A stretch of 64,000 nucleotides of DNA. Source: Lamellibrachia satsuma. Taxonomy: Eukaryota > Annelida > Polychaeta > Sabellida > Siboglinidae. The position numbers and the translations under genes are program-made. Numbering within the stretch: the first letter of the stretch is position 1; each line of letters starts with the position of its first letter. Location: the NCBI GenBank assembly GCA_033239005.1, contig BSQZ01000009.1, positions 8,423,252-8,487,251 of the forward strand, given 5' to 3'. The notes under the pieces were generated by a model. It did no database searches. It saw nothing but the letters and a program-made list of their open reading frames with translations, and had not been told where the DNA came from. This document shows, piece by piece, positions 48,756 to 62,340 of the stretch.

Positions 48756-50215
48756 AGCGGCCGAGTGGTTTGAGTACGAGCTCTTGGCACCGCGTTCACA
48801 CAGTAAATCAATATGAGCGATGACGCATTACCTCTCGGAAAAACGGCCATAACGCATGGAAAATAAAAAAAAACTGGTGTGCACTGGACGGCTCCTGAAT
48901 ATATCAACTAGTACTACAAATGCAAGGAAAACACTTTTTATCGACTTCCGAGGAAGAATTTGCAGCGGAAAAGGTGGTTGCAAATGCGGAAATTGGGGTG
49001 TCCGCCAGCTGCAGGCTCTGCGAGAGATCACTTTTCCGATGCAGATTACAAAACAAAAGACGTATGTGATGAGCATGGACAGACGGTGAGCATCAAGATG
49101 TCATTCTTGATCAAAGACACCTTTCCATCTTAGATGTTTTTCTTCCGAATATGACCATGCATCTACAGACTATTCTTCGACCAGGAAACGGCAGATATCA
49201 GAGGGCAGAGCGATGCGTAGGAAGCGACGAGCCGAAACCAGGTTAGTAAATTGGATTACCGTTACCATTGTGACTTATCACTACGATTACAATATATTTC
49301 CACCCCTATAAGCACAGTTGTGCTTCAACGTCAGCATATATATGACCCATAGTAAATCGAAATGTATGAATACAAGAAAGTGCGAGTAAGTGTTAATAGT
49401 TTAAGTGATATAATTACGAGTGTTTTCCAATCCGCCGATTTATTTTCGACGTGATCAGACATAATGTGGTCGTACTCAAAACAATAACAATAACTCAGTA
49501 AGTGCTACAGGATATACAGCAGCCTTATAACATTGGCCATGGCGTATGCACTAGGCAAAATTATTCAAGAAAATAATTTGATATTGATATTATTTATTGA
49601 CAGTCATAATAAGTCTCAGACTCCTGTGTTCTAAATGAAACACCTTCTGAGTCTGAGACCAAGCGGCAAGGCTAGGGGGGGGGGTTACATGGGGAGAAAC
49701 ACGATCAAAAGACAGTATAGACTACAGTGCAACAGAAGCCTGCTGTTGCTGTTTACATTTCAAATTCTTAATGGAAATATTTAAATATACAAATACTTTC
49801 ATCGTGATTAAGTGCAAATGCAGTTACAAAAACTTTTTAAAAGTATTTAAATATTTAAGTAAAATGTATTTCACCCAATGTCTCGCTGGAAAGGAAACTA
49901 ACTAAGGCATAGTCTATCCAGTTGAACACTGTCAGATTACATGTCTGCTTTCTATATTGACACTTTACAATTTCTGTCTTTACAAATTCTTTGTACTCGA
50001 CAATAAGACAAAATTATATAAAATTTATTTGCTTTATTGATCAGATTAAACCCCACATGTAATAACCGGAAGTTCATAAAGAGATGTATTAATTACATTT
50101 TATTCTAAGTTGACTGATAACACTGTAATGAATATCGTGGGGGGAGGGGGCAAATATCGGCAACCCACAATAGTATTAGTACAAGCTATACATATGAAGG
50201 AATTATATACCAGGC

Positions 50216-52184
50216 ATGGGGTCAATTCTGTTTTGTCAATTCCAAAAGATAAGTTCTAATTCCGCCTTGCAAAAAATCTATTCCAATTTATCAATTCCAA
50301 GGTTTGCCATAAAAATCTTTAAAATGGCATAAAGACATTTCATATGTAATTCCTGCTGGGACACCTCTCCTGGATTTTTTTTAACAAAACCAAACATTTT
50401 GGACAACTCTGGACAGTTGGGTCGTTAATCTGAGTTTTGAACAGTTTCCCCTGTTTATATCGGGTCCAGTTCATTTGCCCCCCTCCCGGACATTTGCCCC
50501 TTTGTCACTTGCCCTTAGGACACTTGCCCCCCAGACATTAGCCCCTTGCCTTATTCAAAATCTGTCCCCTGTTCGTATCTTCTGGATTATTTGTAAGTTT
50601 TTTTAAGAAATATTTTTTAAACTTATTTTTTAATTTATGAACATGAATTCAAGATATATATATTACCCTAATGCAATTAATGTTCTTTTTGCCAGATCAG
50701 CCAAGTAAATTACTTTATGTAGTTGGAGATGATCCTGTAATCAAAGGATTATCTTTATTGCAATTGTGGAAGAAGCCAGTGATATTAGGACCTGGACATG
50801 TTATTACAATTGAGGATATTTGAAAGAAGCCATCTCAACAAGGTTTCTTTTGAATTGCATTTACCATGGAGAGTTGGAGTGACTCCATTTTCCTATAAAA
50901 CCGGATGCACAAGACAGAGTTGTCAGAATTCACTTATAACTTCACCATGGAAATTACTACTAGCATCTGAGGAGGTCAGAAACTATGTTTTGAGTGTCAT
51001 GCCTACACCAAGAAGGGGACCAACAAGATTACTCTTCAATGGGAGTGAAGCCAGCATCGATCCTGATCATGCAATGGTGCTGTAGTCACTGATCTGATCT
51101 CCAGATCCAGAATGTGATCAACAAGACTGCCTGCAACCATGATGGTGACACGGCACAGATAGAAGCTACCAATGTCCGTGAGGACCTGAAAACTAAGGCA
51201 GCTAATACCAGGGGCACTCCAAACCAGCTGATCTCTGACTCGTCACTGTCCATCACTGTTCGTGGAAGCATCATCCCAAGAACCCATCTTCCACCACTGA
51301 TCTGACTATCAATGATACCTGGAAGACAACTGGTGACAAGATCATCTCATACACACTCCAGGGGATAGGCCGTTGCATTAGGCTAAAGTGACTTTGACTT
51401 GTCATTGAATGTTATGTTATTGTAGTAATAATGATAACACTGCAAACTGATTTTTATGTGAATGCAACCCATTTATATCACTATCAGTTGTGGTATCATT
51501 GATATTTCATTAAATTTACTGTAAAGTTTGAGTCTCCAACATCCTAATCTCCAACATATATTCTCCATGGGGAAATTTTTAATTACTACAAAGGGCAAAC
51601 CCTACAGCCACATGTAACAGCACTGTACAGGTGACCAGTGACATGTTTAGTTTGGGAAACTTGTGGGCTGAACATTACGCTTGGATAAACAAGGGGCTGC
51701 ATTCATGTGGGGCAGGCTTCCTCTCTCACACAAAGGGAATGAGCAGGCAGATGCTTTTACTTGGCAATCTCTGTAAATAAACCTTGTCCACTGAGAAAGA
51801 AAATGAGGCCTGAATGGTCTCATTTTGGATTTACTGTCTGTTACAGTATCTTAACATTTCTTTTTGATGCAAATGCTTGATTATATTGTTTTGTTCACAC
51901 TGTTTCAATAACAGAGTAGAGAGTGTCTGTGCTGTAATGTTGATAACTTCCTGGCTGTTACCAGATTCAGGGTGACATGCTAATAGCAGACAAATATGAT
52001 TTTAAATGTAATATAAGTATATATAAGGGTAAAGATTAACAGTATCAAGTCAATAATTCCAACAAAATCAATTCCAATTCCCCCCAAAAAATATCAATTC
52101 CACCAATTTTCGAAAATCAATTCCAATTCTGGAACTGGAATTGAGGGTCAATTCCAAAATAGGAATGGAATTGACCACATGCCT
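50216..52184. mobile_element. Element with inverted CAGGCATG-GGTCAATTC ends and decayed coding-like interior
   Basis: The left end CAGGCATGGGGTCAATTCTG and the right end, read as reverse complement, CAGGCATGTGGTCAATTCC are inverted and continue as AATTCCAA-rich subterminal repeats (50216-50300 and 52050-52184). The interior holds protein-like but stop-broken frames at 50780-51380, for example DTAQIEATNVREDLKTKAAN and SSLSITVRGSIIPR. No transposase motif is seen and the 8-bp flanks do not match. It is hAT-like by its ends only. Confidence 0.5.
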
Positions 52185-52349
52185 GAAGTATATTCATGAC
52201 AATATCTTGTCTCTGCATACTACAGCAACAGTCATGAACAGTATCATTGAATTGAAACAGGCTTATGTCTGTCGGGCTTTTGTCGGGAGGGGCTTTTGTC
52301 CATGCACCATACTATCTAGCAGATGCTATCAGTATAATACCTAATAATT

Positions 52350-52567
<218 letters not shown>

Positions 52568-53169
52568 GTGTGGGCAGGTGGGCAGGTATTTGTGTGTGCG
52601 TGCAGCATTTATAAGGTAAAGATGTCACAAGCATAGATCTGCATTTGGTCCAATAACAGTATTCATGCATTATGTTATCTAAATCGAATGTCAGATATAA
52701 AATAAGGAACCCCTTAGAAAGTGTACCTATGGGTCCATATTTTGTTATGGAATTTGGGCCCCTTATAGAATTTTTGTCTCCCTGTACCATTGAAAACAGT
52801 GCAATGTTGATTAGATAATATAATGCACTTTGGAGCTAGGATGCTAAAATTTTGGTTACTTGCGTTTGGTTATCTTACCAGTGGCATTCGTCAAACTGAC
52901 CAAATGGATTCATTCAAACATTAAGAGATCAGTGCAACACCCATTGGTTGAAATAACATGGCTCGATAGGGAAAAACCTTTTTCCTGTGGTTGATTACTT
53001 TATATATGCTATATGACACTGGTACTCTTATATTCTAAAAATAATATATACAAGAGAAAGTTTCTCATATTGTGATTCATTTTTATTATACAAAAGATGA
53101 ATTTTGTAAAATTTTCAAGTCACTGTATGCGTAATCTTTTCAGATGAAGGATTCACCATTGGTTTGAAC

Positions 53170-53345
53170 AAGTACAGGTACTAGTTTTGAAGCATCCAGC
53201 GCTACGGGTGATGCCATCAATCTTGACATTACGGATGTCACCTTTAGTGCCATCTCTGCTATTACTACTGTGACATCATCGACAACTGATGCTGAAATGC
53301 AAATCGATAACGGTAAAGATATTTCAAGTGCGACACTTTGCGAAT
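53170..53345 (+). other. Short coding-like frame of unknown nature
   Basis: An open stretch without ATG reads SSATGDAINLDITDVTFSAI then SAITTVTSSTTDAEMQIDNG. It is rich in Thr, Ser and Ala with a beta-rich look. Stops occur shortly after. It may be an exon remnant; no donor or partner exon was identified. Confidence 0.25.
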
Positions 53346-53709
53346 GCTGCTGTAGTCAAGGATTATTGCACCAATGAACGTTGTTCATGACAACTCCTAT
53401 GCGAAGCTTCCATCAGATTCAGTGAGAACAAAGACATTGGTGCAGATGATGCACACTATGTGATAACAGCGACATAACTGAGGGTGACTCAAGCAGCTCC
53501 GATACCTATGAGAAAGAGAAGAAGTTTGTCATTCGTGAGAAAAACTTATGTCACTTTTCTGCACCTGCCACACACCAAACAGCCATAAACTGTGACACAG
53601 CTAGGTTGTACTCATGTCTGATCTTTCAGCCAAGGTCTTTCGGATACTGGGGTGTCTGTCAGTAAAGTGTGCTGATTTCTACCCCTGGATGAGTGAAAGG
53701 TGAATTGAA

Positions 53710-54190
53710 TCTGTTTCAATGTACTATCAGTCAGAATAAGTAGTGTATTGGTGTATATTTACTGACAGTAGTGTATTGGAACAGATGATTGGTGTGCAAG
53801 TACTATCAGTCAGAACAAGTAGTGTATTGATACATATGATTGGTGTACATTTACTGTCAGTACAAGTAGTATATTTGGTAGATAATGAGACGCTTGGTTT
53901 ACATATGCTGTTGATAGGAACAAGTAGTAAATTCAGTCAGAACAAGTAGTATATTGGATACACATGATTGGTGTACATATACTGTCAGAAGAAGTAGTGA
54001 AATGGTGCAGATTCCAGAATGAGATGATTGGTGTACATTTACTGTTGGTAGGAACAAGTAGTGTATTGGTATGCATGATTGGTGTACATTTACTCTCAGT
54101 CAGAACAAGTAGTATTGGTACACATGATTGGTGTACATTTACTGTCCAGTCAAAACAAGTAGTGTATTGCCATTGGTACAGATGATGATG
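53710..54190 (+). repeat. Degenerate minisatellite, units of about 47-55 bp
   Basis: Units contain AGTGTATTGGTACACATGAT, TGGTGTACATTTACTGTCAG and TCAGAACAAGTAG, about nine times with indels. 54191-55013 shows nothing recognisable. Confidence 0.85.
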
Positions 54191-55012
54191 GTGAAACAGT
54201 TGTATTATTATTAAAATGCCTTGGCTTTATAAAGATTCATTATTTCCTAAGCTAAACGACCAGTATATTTGATATGTTGTGGCATAATAATGATGTGTGT
54301 AACTGTGATATCCATGTTCCAGGTTGTATTTCCCTGTGGTAGAAGTCACTGTTTTTAGTCAATGTTTAGTCTTGGTTTCAGTCGTTCTAGTTAGCCTTAT
54401 TTCTTTGGTAATTGTTTTTCTATGTGAATAAACTTTTGATATATGTTATGTTGGTCTCAATATAAATGAAATTGTGTGTAGTGTCATGCAAACTACTGCA
54501 GGTAACATTTTTGTTGACAGAAGTGGGATATGGATAAGAAGGCATTCACATCATTCAGTTGTTAATATTTTAGTGGGGATTTTTGTAGTTTTCCACGTGG
54601 TTTTTCGACCTGCTGCATACCGTGGGTGCCTCATAATTTGTCTATATCAGACTATCAGTACATTCACCTGTGTCAGGCCAATCTCCATAGCTAAATTTTC
54701 CATCAATTCAATTCGGTTCAGAATAGACATCACAGATCCTTCCCACATCGCAGGATGGGATTACTTGTCTTGCCTTTCATGAGCCTAAAATATAATTTGT
54801 CAAGGTTAGTTGATAGCACTAATTGTATAATTACCACAATAGTAGCAAAACTGCGAACATTACATACTATCAGTAGTTAATTGTTGTTATTTAAATGCTT
54901 ACATTGCACCCAACAACAAGGTGTTGTGGTGTGCTACTGAGAGGGTGATTACAACTATGAATATTAATGTAATCATGATTACAGTAATTACTGCAATCAC
55001 GATTACGGTAAC

Positions 55013-55180
<168 letters not shown>

Positions 55181-55453
55181 ATGAATTAAATAAACCCTCA
55201 TGTTGTTATTGTCACCAATGTTATTCAACACAATATCAAACACAATATTGAAATACAGTCACTGTACACTTCAGTAGATTAGATACAAAAAATAAAGAGA
55301 AAAGCCTGCTTACATTGTAGTTCGGACCTTGCCCTCGGGCTAGGTAAAAGAAATATGCAGAAAAAATAGGATTATGAAAATGGCAATGATCCAATAACAA
55401 TTGAATTACTGACCTGCTAACCATAGGGCGAATCAATGAGTCGGCACGCAAAT

Positions 55454-55568
55454 CAATGACAGCAGACCAACATCTAGCACAGCCCAGTTTTAGATGACAG
55501 CAGACCAACATCTAGCATAGCCCTGTTTTAGATGACAGCAGACCAACATCTAGCACAGCCCTGTTTTA
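55454..55568 (+). repeat. 38-bp direct repeat, 3 copies
   Basis: ATGACAGCAGACCAACATCT followed by AGCACAGCCCTGTTTTAG, three times with two substitutions. 55570-56239 holds nothing firm, only an AT-poor patch with CACGTG and a short ATG frame near 56063. Confidence 0.93.
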
Positions 55569-56239
55569 GGCAAAGCCAATGGCCATACATTTTTTTATCT
55601 GGCTGTTGTTGTTGTATAGGCGAAAATCTCGCTCATGATAATCGTACGCATTTTCATGATATGTGAAACCTTACAAAAAACGCCATAAACAGAGCAATAA
55701 ACACGTTTCATGTCTGTATGTATTCTTATATGTATATCACTAAAGTTACCTGACAATAACCATGTAAAAGTGTGAAATTATTACCTTTTTGTCAGAACGC
55801 ATGTGCTTGTCAACATTTGTATATAACCGGATGTTGTTGTGAGCGAGATTACCAAACGGGATATTCGTAGATCATTATAAGGTCACGCTAAGAATTGCCG
55901 TCTGCTGGCCATATAGTTACATAATTAATCAACCAACCCCCTATAAACTACTAACTTACTAAAGGGTGTTTTATTTATGTCTGTGCTGCTGGCCCACTCT
56001 GGCCTCATTCTACACGAAATCGCGTTTAACCATGTGACCCAAAGGCAACATCACGTGCACAGTATGGCGGCTAATTGTGAAATGTTTTCTATGTCACCGA
56101 TAAAAGTACTCATAAGTAATTATTTGGAGCACATTTCTTCAGTTTCTTGAAGCCCAAGTGTTGGTTGTATGTCACAGAATACACATGTAAAAAGGTTAGT
56201 GTGTATTGGATTTAAAACTTAAGTTATTAGTTCCGTAGC

Positions 56240-56746
56240 CATTTGGCTACGGAAAGCCCAAATCGGCGCTTACGTAAATCCCGCCTCGGAAGCCCGCCCC
56301 AGAGACCAAGAGTGGGGCGGACGAGCCTGCCTACCCTGTTTGTGCAGGCCACTACAAAATCATCGTCTTCGCCTTCGGACGGTGATGCAAGCACCAACGC
56401 GGTCGGGCACACGGTGCTGCATAGCCATAGCCTAGCCCTAGGCATGGTAGCTTCCTCGGCGCAGCATGATGACTCAACGTAAACGTGCGCAGACATCGGG
56501 ACGCAGTTTCCACAGGATCACCACATCACATTACCTATTCAGGAATCGTCGACAGTCAAAGCGGTGTTGTTATTTTTCCTGAATCCAACGTCAACAAAGG
56601 CGAAGCCGACCTGGGCTGGACTTTGGACCGTGACTCGCACACTCGGTGACACTTTACGACTGTCAACCGTTGTTTCCGTGTGGCCTGTCGAACTGGACTC
56701 TTCGTCTGTGGTTTCCATTTCTCCAACTATTACGGAAGTTCAGTAA
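56240..56746. other. GC-rich, coding-like segment of unknown origin
   Basis: Composition rises clearly above the flanks, and both strands stay open in pieces (+ 56243-56482 and 56564-56746; - 56496-56227). The + frames are Ser/Thr-rich and the - frame has an EGEDDD patch. No domain, signal peptide or convincing splice site is seen. It may be a first exon of an unseen gene or an old transposon ORF. Confidence 0.25.
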
Positions 56747-56964
56747 ATCACTAATCGCTAGTAGCAGATCTGGTAAAACTGTCGATGCATCTATCTTGTC
56801 AACAAGTAAAAAATAGTTCCGGTATTCCGTTATCGCACATTTTCGTTGGTTAGCGTCTCGTGTGTTCGAGAAGTGTGGCGTTTTCCACGATTTTTTGCGT
56901 GTTTTATTGTATTTTCTTTAACTTTTTTATTTGGAGCGAACAAAAACGCAATTTTGTTGACGGA

Positions 56965-57093
<129 letters not shown>

Positions 57094-57769
57094 AGAACCA
57101 TATCTTTTTTTTCGCTCCAGAATGCCTATTTATGAAATAAATCGCAAAAAATTAAAATTTACATTGATTAGATATACGCGACTCAAACTACTCGCTTCGA
57201 CAACAAGTTGGCGATACGCAGTGATGCATTTTGTCGATTTTTGTCTCCAACAAAATCAGCTTTTCAGTTTATCTCATAAATTAGCAGGTATCTGTCATAA
57301 TTAATGCATAGTTAAATAATATATATTTAGATATAAGGCATAACACAAAATTGTTTCAGTTCCCATTTAATGACGTCAGAATCGCCTCGTCGCAGCGATG
57401 ACTTCGTCTCGCGGAACCCCGACTTTACGTTTGCTAAATATTGTTAACATTTACGCATAGCCCTAGGGCAGTGTTTTTAATCATATGTTATCGGAGTACG
57501 TATAAATTAACTGTTAACGTAGGGACTATACTTAATTGACATTCACTATCATTAAGTTTAAATTGACAGGTGACGAGTGACTTGCATATGTGGAACTTTG
57601 GACATTTTGTATGTTGATTTTCTGGAGAAACAAACTGACAGAAATTGACGAATTTTATCCAGGTAGATGAATGAAGACATATTAACAAGGTCGATTTTCA
57701 GAATATCCAGATCATATATTTGCGAACCGCATTAAAGAAGACGTTAACATTGCCTCTCCTAGCGAACAA

Positions 57770-58280
57770 ACAGGTACAATTTAATTTCATTAACATGAAC
57801 CTCTGTATTAAAACTTCTTCCTCAACTGTTTTAGCCTATCACAAATCCGGTTCGCTGATGTCCAAATATGTAGTGTGTGAATAGCTTAAGCAAAATCCGC
57901 AGTCGATCTAATACAAAAATGCATATTCTTGTTCAAATCACCGAAAGAAGTGACTTGAGTAGTTAGATCCGGTAAGGTTCAAAATAGTAGATATACGCAA
58001 TACCAAACATTGTGCGGGTCAATCCGATCATGGGTGTGACTTCCATCTTCTCGCAGATCACAAGACAAAATTACGAAATTTCACCAAGCGTGAAATTTGT
58101 TTTCAGGGTTTCCATTTTCACTTCAATTAATGTTTGACCAGACATTAAGTAATTTAATAGTTCGTCTGATGACTTCACAAAAGCTACAAATAAAAGTAGT
58201 ACAAACGAGCTAGCATGTCGTAGTGGATGCTAGGTAGGTTTGGTTTCTCACAAAATGAATCTGAAATGAGACTATAAAAA
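57770..58280 (-). repeat. Inverted-duplicate partner of 39190-39720
   Basis: Read on the minus strand it is collinear with 39190-39720 over about 500 bp. Landmarks on the + strand are CCTATCACAAATCCGGTTCG, TATGTAGTGTGTGAATAG, GTTAGATCCGGTAAGGTTC, CATGGGTGTGACTTCCATC, ACGAAATTTCACCAAG and ACGAGCTAGCATGTCGTAGTGG. Confidence 0.85.
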
Positions 58281-58287
58281 ATCGGAT

Positions 58288-59052
58288 TGAGGAGGAACCT
58301 TTAATTGAGGAGGGACCTTTAATTGAGGAGGAACCTTTAATTGAGGAGAACCTTTAACTGAGGAGGGACCTTTAATTGAGAAGGAACCTTTAACTGAAGA
58401 TGGACCTTTAATTGAGGAGGAACCTTTAATTGAGGAGGGACCTTTAATTGAGGAGGAACCTTTAACTGAGGATGGACCTTTAATTGAGGAGGAACCTTTA
58501 ATTGAGGAGGAACCTTTAACTGAGGAGGAACCTTTAATTGAGGAGGGACCTTTAATTGAGGATGGACCTTTAATTGAGGAGGAACCTTTAATTGAGGAGG
58601 AACCTTTAATTGAGGAGGAACCTTTAACTGAGGAGGAACCTTTAATTGAGGAGGGACCTTTAATTGAGGAGGGATCTTTAACCGAGGAGGGACCTTTAAT
58701 TGAGGAGGAACCTTTAACTGAGAAGGGACCGTTAATTGAGGAGGAACCTTTAATTGAGGAGGGACCTTTAATTGAGGAGGGACCTTTAATTGGGGAGGAA
58801 CCTTTAACTGAGGAGAGACATTTAACTGAGGAGGGACCTTTAATTGAGGAGGGACCTTTAATTGAGGAGGAACCTTTAATTGAGGAGGGACCTTTAATTG
58901 AGGAGGAACCTTTAACTGAGGAGGGACTTTTAATTGAGGAGGGACCTTTAATTGAGGATGAACCTTTAACTGAGGAGGAACCTTTAACTGAGGAGGGACC
59001 TTTAATTGAGGAGGAACCTTTAATTGAGGAGGGACCTTTAATTGAGGAGGAA
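58288..59052. repeat. 18-bp minisatellite, about 42 copies
   Basis: The unit is GAGGAGGAACCTTTAATT, with GGAACC/GGGACC and AATT/AACT variants. On the minus strand a 243-codon frame (59068-58337) reads (PPQLKV)n. The frame has a GTG rather than ATG start and ends where one unit loses a base near 58340. No signal peptide or flanking exon supports a gene. Confidence 0.95.
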
Positions 59053-59439
59053 CCTCGAAAAACGTCACTAGGTTAACCTATGTCCAACTGAAGACTTACA
59101 TAAGTGAAGTCGTACTCACATAAATTATGTTACATTTTGATTTATGTCACTTCATTCTATCATTGCATATGTTGTTGTATTTGTCACATATTTACATTTG
59201 TCTTTGCATTTCCTTGGAAGGTATTTGCCATATAGCAGCTGCAGAAGAGAATATTTGCTTCTTTGAAAACAAGTATGCAACAACCTGAAAAATGGCTGAA
59301 ATGTCACGTGGTTCGTTTTGTCATTGCAGGGCAGAATACGTACCCACGTGACGACGTGTTCAAGTGAACATAATAGTATGCGTACATATCGTATATATCC
59401 TTAGCAACTAAGTACTCGGGACTGGCGTACCTTTGTTTC

Positions 59440-59650
59440 AATACCAAGCATAACGCAGACAGACATGTGACAAACCCGTATAATTGTATTACAGCTTACA
59501 ACAACAGTATTGCGTGCACACGATAATGTATTCTGTACATAGGCGTATATAACTCATATATCTGCATATGGTACATTTGTGTATGCAGTCATGTTTGAAT
59601 ATGGTACAGTTGTGTATGCAGTCATGTTTGAATGTGTCCAATATGTGCAT
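59440..59650 (+). repeat. Shared downstream flank of DL-3 (matches 21000-21170)
   Basis: It corresponds to the DL-2 flank in order and orientation. It also contains a 33-bp tandem duplication at 59567-59632 (TATGGTACATTTGTGTATGC...). 59053-59439 and 59660-60554 show nothing else except AATCGTACCTCCACCACA near 59940, shared with 22998. Confidence 0.65.
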
Positions 59651-60554
59651 ACATGTTTCCTCACGCTCTGATTTTTCATTCGATACATCGGACTTTGTGT
59701 CATCAATCGGCGTTTATATGGCAAAACAACATTGACCAATCAATGCTCTTTAGCATTACATCGTCTATACCAGGTAGCTGAATATGAATCAATCACATCA
59801 CTTAATTGTTGACTAGATCCAAACAAGTCATTTATTAGTCATCACAATTTGCAATTCAGACACCTTCGTACGTATACCATAGTACAATTTTCAGTATGTG
59901 TGGCGCGTGCGGTCGACAGCTACGACAGGAAACAGTTCTAATCGTACCTCCACCACAAGAACAGTACTACTCCGATGTATCGAATAAAACGTACACTAAA
60001 ACAAATTCATTATATTTAAAACTGCAAAAAAGAAACATATAAAAAAAACACGCAAAACGTTAATACATTAATTACTGTGGTTAATGCAAATTTGAATACA
60101 TTTGATGTGTGTCTTATATTTTAAAAGTGTAGTTGTATATACGAATACGGGGCGTGTAGAATATGTGTTTGCTCGCATCTGTGTATGTTTGAACGTATTC
60201 GTGAACAAAATATGTAAATGTTTGTATTTGCGAATACAACACATACAAAGAGTAGACGTGTGCGTATCGTGAACACTGACTGTGGTATGTTCCTTCGATG
60301 TCGTCTGTGCGATCTTTGCCACCGTCTTCGGACTGAGAACTGAATCAAAACGTGATGATGGAGACGTAACACATTCGCTCTGGGAACTCCATCGTGCACG
60401 TAAATGTCAACGTATTACGTGCCTGCATTTGGCAGTTCTCATACAGTGATCTGGAGATGGAACGCTCCTAAAATCTTGTAACTTATTTGAGTTTTTTAAT
60501 TTGTCTGTATGGTATTCAGCGAACTTTAGGTCGGCGGAAAGAAAAGTTACAAGA

Positions 60555-60750
60555 GCAAAAAATACACATCAATGTCGTCTACAATGATAACTTCGGACAC
60601 GTTCGCAGCTCAGCGCTCGATGTATCGCCAACGCGTCGACGCCATGACGTCGATCGTCGGAGTTCCCTTATCCGGCGACTCACGCGCTGTGAACGGGTCG
60701 GATGTGACGTAGGGTCCGAGGTCTGCGGCGCATGTCGCCGTCATTGTTGC
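60555..60750 (-). other. DL-3 downstream exon (3' UTR)
   Basis: On the minus strand TGGTTTCTGTTCTGCAG|GCAACAATGACGG opens the exon. Its landmarks CAGACCTCGGACCCTACGTC, CCGACCCGTTCACAGCGCG, GGGAACTCCGACGATCGACG and TCCGAAGTTATCATTGTAGA are shared with DL-1, DL-2 and DL-4. Because the DL-3 coding frame stops before the splice donor (62702), the exon is probably 3' UTR. The polyadenylation site is not clear. Confidence 0.65.
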
Positions 60751-60842
60751 CTGCAGAACAGAAACCAAAAAACGTTCAGCATCTGTCTTACTATTATCTA
60801 TAATTATTTATCAATATTTATATAATACAAGAGAGAGTGTGC

Positions 60843-61022
<180 letters not shown>

Positions 61023-61399
61023 GTATGCTATACTCCTCCTAGAAGCTTTGCATCTCGGGCGCCAAACATTCAGGTTTACATCTACGACCCCAGGAGGTAG
61101 ACGTGACACTATTGTTCGCAACGCTACAAATGCGTACAAATGTTTGCAACGTCTTAGCAACGTCAACTGTTTTTTCTACGATTGTTCGAACTTACGTAAA
61201 CCGTCGCTAGATGTATATCTTGAAATGTTATAAATACTGTTATCACGAACGAACAACCAAGTTATCCCGTCCGGAGGATGTTTTTTTGCTAGTTGCAATA
61301 ATTCGGTAATAAAAATGTTGACGTAAGGTAGAACGTTTAAAAGTAGTTTCGCAGGTTTGTTAGAAAGGCCATGGAAATGGGCAGTGCACAACAGGGAAG

Positions 61400-61770
61400 G
61401 AGCGAATGAGCAACAAAATCGCCAGAGGTGCTCATTTTCAAACACAGCTTTCGCAAACTTTCAAATAATAACGGACGTCAACACGTCGGACGACACGAAC
61501 ATCAGCGCAGTTCCGTGCATCATTAATTGGCTGTTATACCGAACAAAGTCCCGTCCACTTTCAGGGGTCATATCGTTTCGCCGGATGATACTCCCACTCC
61601 AGGAAGCGCCAGAAGGTCGCGAGAGGAAACGACGCCCGTCTGGAGGCATCGCTGACTACGTGACATGAGTAATTGATTTGTTTGATGGAAATAAACGGGC
61701 TTAATAGGTAGTTTGGACATGATTCGCGTGATTCGCATTCGATCAGACAAAAGCGGTGACGTGGAAGTAA
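61400..61770 (-). other. Conserved intronic block, DL-3 copy
   Basis: On the + strand: CACAGCTTTCGCAAACTTTC, CGCAGTTCCGTGCATCATTA, GGATGATACTCCCACTCCAG, GAAGCGCC, GCGAGAGGAAACGACGCC, GTTTGGACATGATTCGCGTG and AGCGGTGACGTGG. These match DL-4 (31080-31330) and the complement of DL-1 (9335-9720) in order. Confidence 0.7.
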
Positions 61771-61954
61771 TCGCTGACTTCTGCTATTTTATGTTTATTA
61801 AGTTTCTTAAACAAACGAAAAGTAGAATAATCAGTTGGCGTGTTTTTTTTATAAAAGTAATGTTTATGTTTTTTTTTAATATAATACATCATCTTTAACA
61901 TGGGTACAGTTTGGACAACGTTTCCTCCAAATGTCCGCTATATTTTAAATTGTC

Positions 61955-62340
61955 CACTCTTGCATATCATGCTCTATCTACACAACAACCGCCCTAGTTT
62001 CCTGCATCTTCTTAACATCCCTAGGCAGCTCAGATCCTCCATATCACAGCAACTTATTTTTCCTAAAACTAAACTTAAGTTGGCCAAACGTGTTTTCTCT
62101 GTTGCGGCGTCCAGGGTCTGGAATTAACTCCTCATCACTTTGAAAACATCTGAAACTATAGCTACCTTCCGAAAAAAAGAAATAAATATTCGGTGGTTCC
62201 TCGTTCTGATAATGACTTTTGCGCGTCCCTGTTCACGGTTCTGCTTAATGATTCCGTTTTGTTGAGTCTCTCAGCTCACGTTCATTACGATATAGTCGCC
62301 ATAAGAAGTTAATTATTATTACTATTATATCATTATTTAC
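61955..62340 (+). pseudogene. LINE 3' end (CR1/L2-like C-terminus) in the DL-3 intron
   Basis: The frame reads LRSSISQQLIFPKTKLKLAK then RVFSVAASRVWN, and after a stop LKTSETIATFRKK. This is the 'RxxSxxxL-x(5)-T-x(3)-AxRAFSVAAPxLWNSLP...TxxxFKxxLKTxLF' end of CR1/L2-type LINEs, recognised from the family pattern. The tail ends in ATTATTATTACTATTATAT. It is antisense to DL-3. Confidence 0.8.

Larger units (their letters stand above)
47200..48780. repeat. Tandem reiteration of the element's right end (about 0.8 kb, 2 copies)
   Basis: ATATGAACGGCATTCCATATGTCCTCC, split across both copies at about 47240 and 48012, is followed in both by AACATGCGGCTCACTCGTTC, TTATAAGGGTGAACAT, the GATGA tract, TCGTAATAATGATCACCC, ACTAAGA-GCTTAATTGTCTT and a TCATCA microsatellite ending in the ACCGGT minisatellite. 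Copy starts are about 770 bp apart. Confidence 0.88.

Noticed and set aside
48765..48820. Possible tRNA gene (GCGGCCGAGTGGTTTGAG resembles a class II tRNA box A)
   Set aside because: No acceptable box B (GCGTTCACACA is a poor match) and no cloverleaf pairing.
56063..56149. 28-codon frame MAANCEM... as the start of a gene
   Set aside because: Good ATG context but very short, with no donor or continuation identified.
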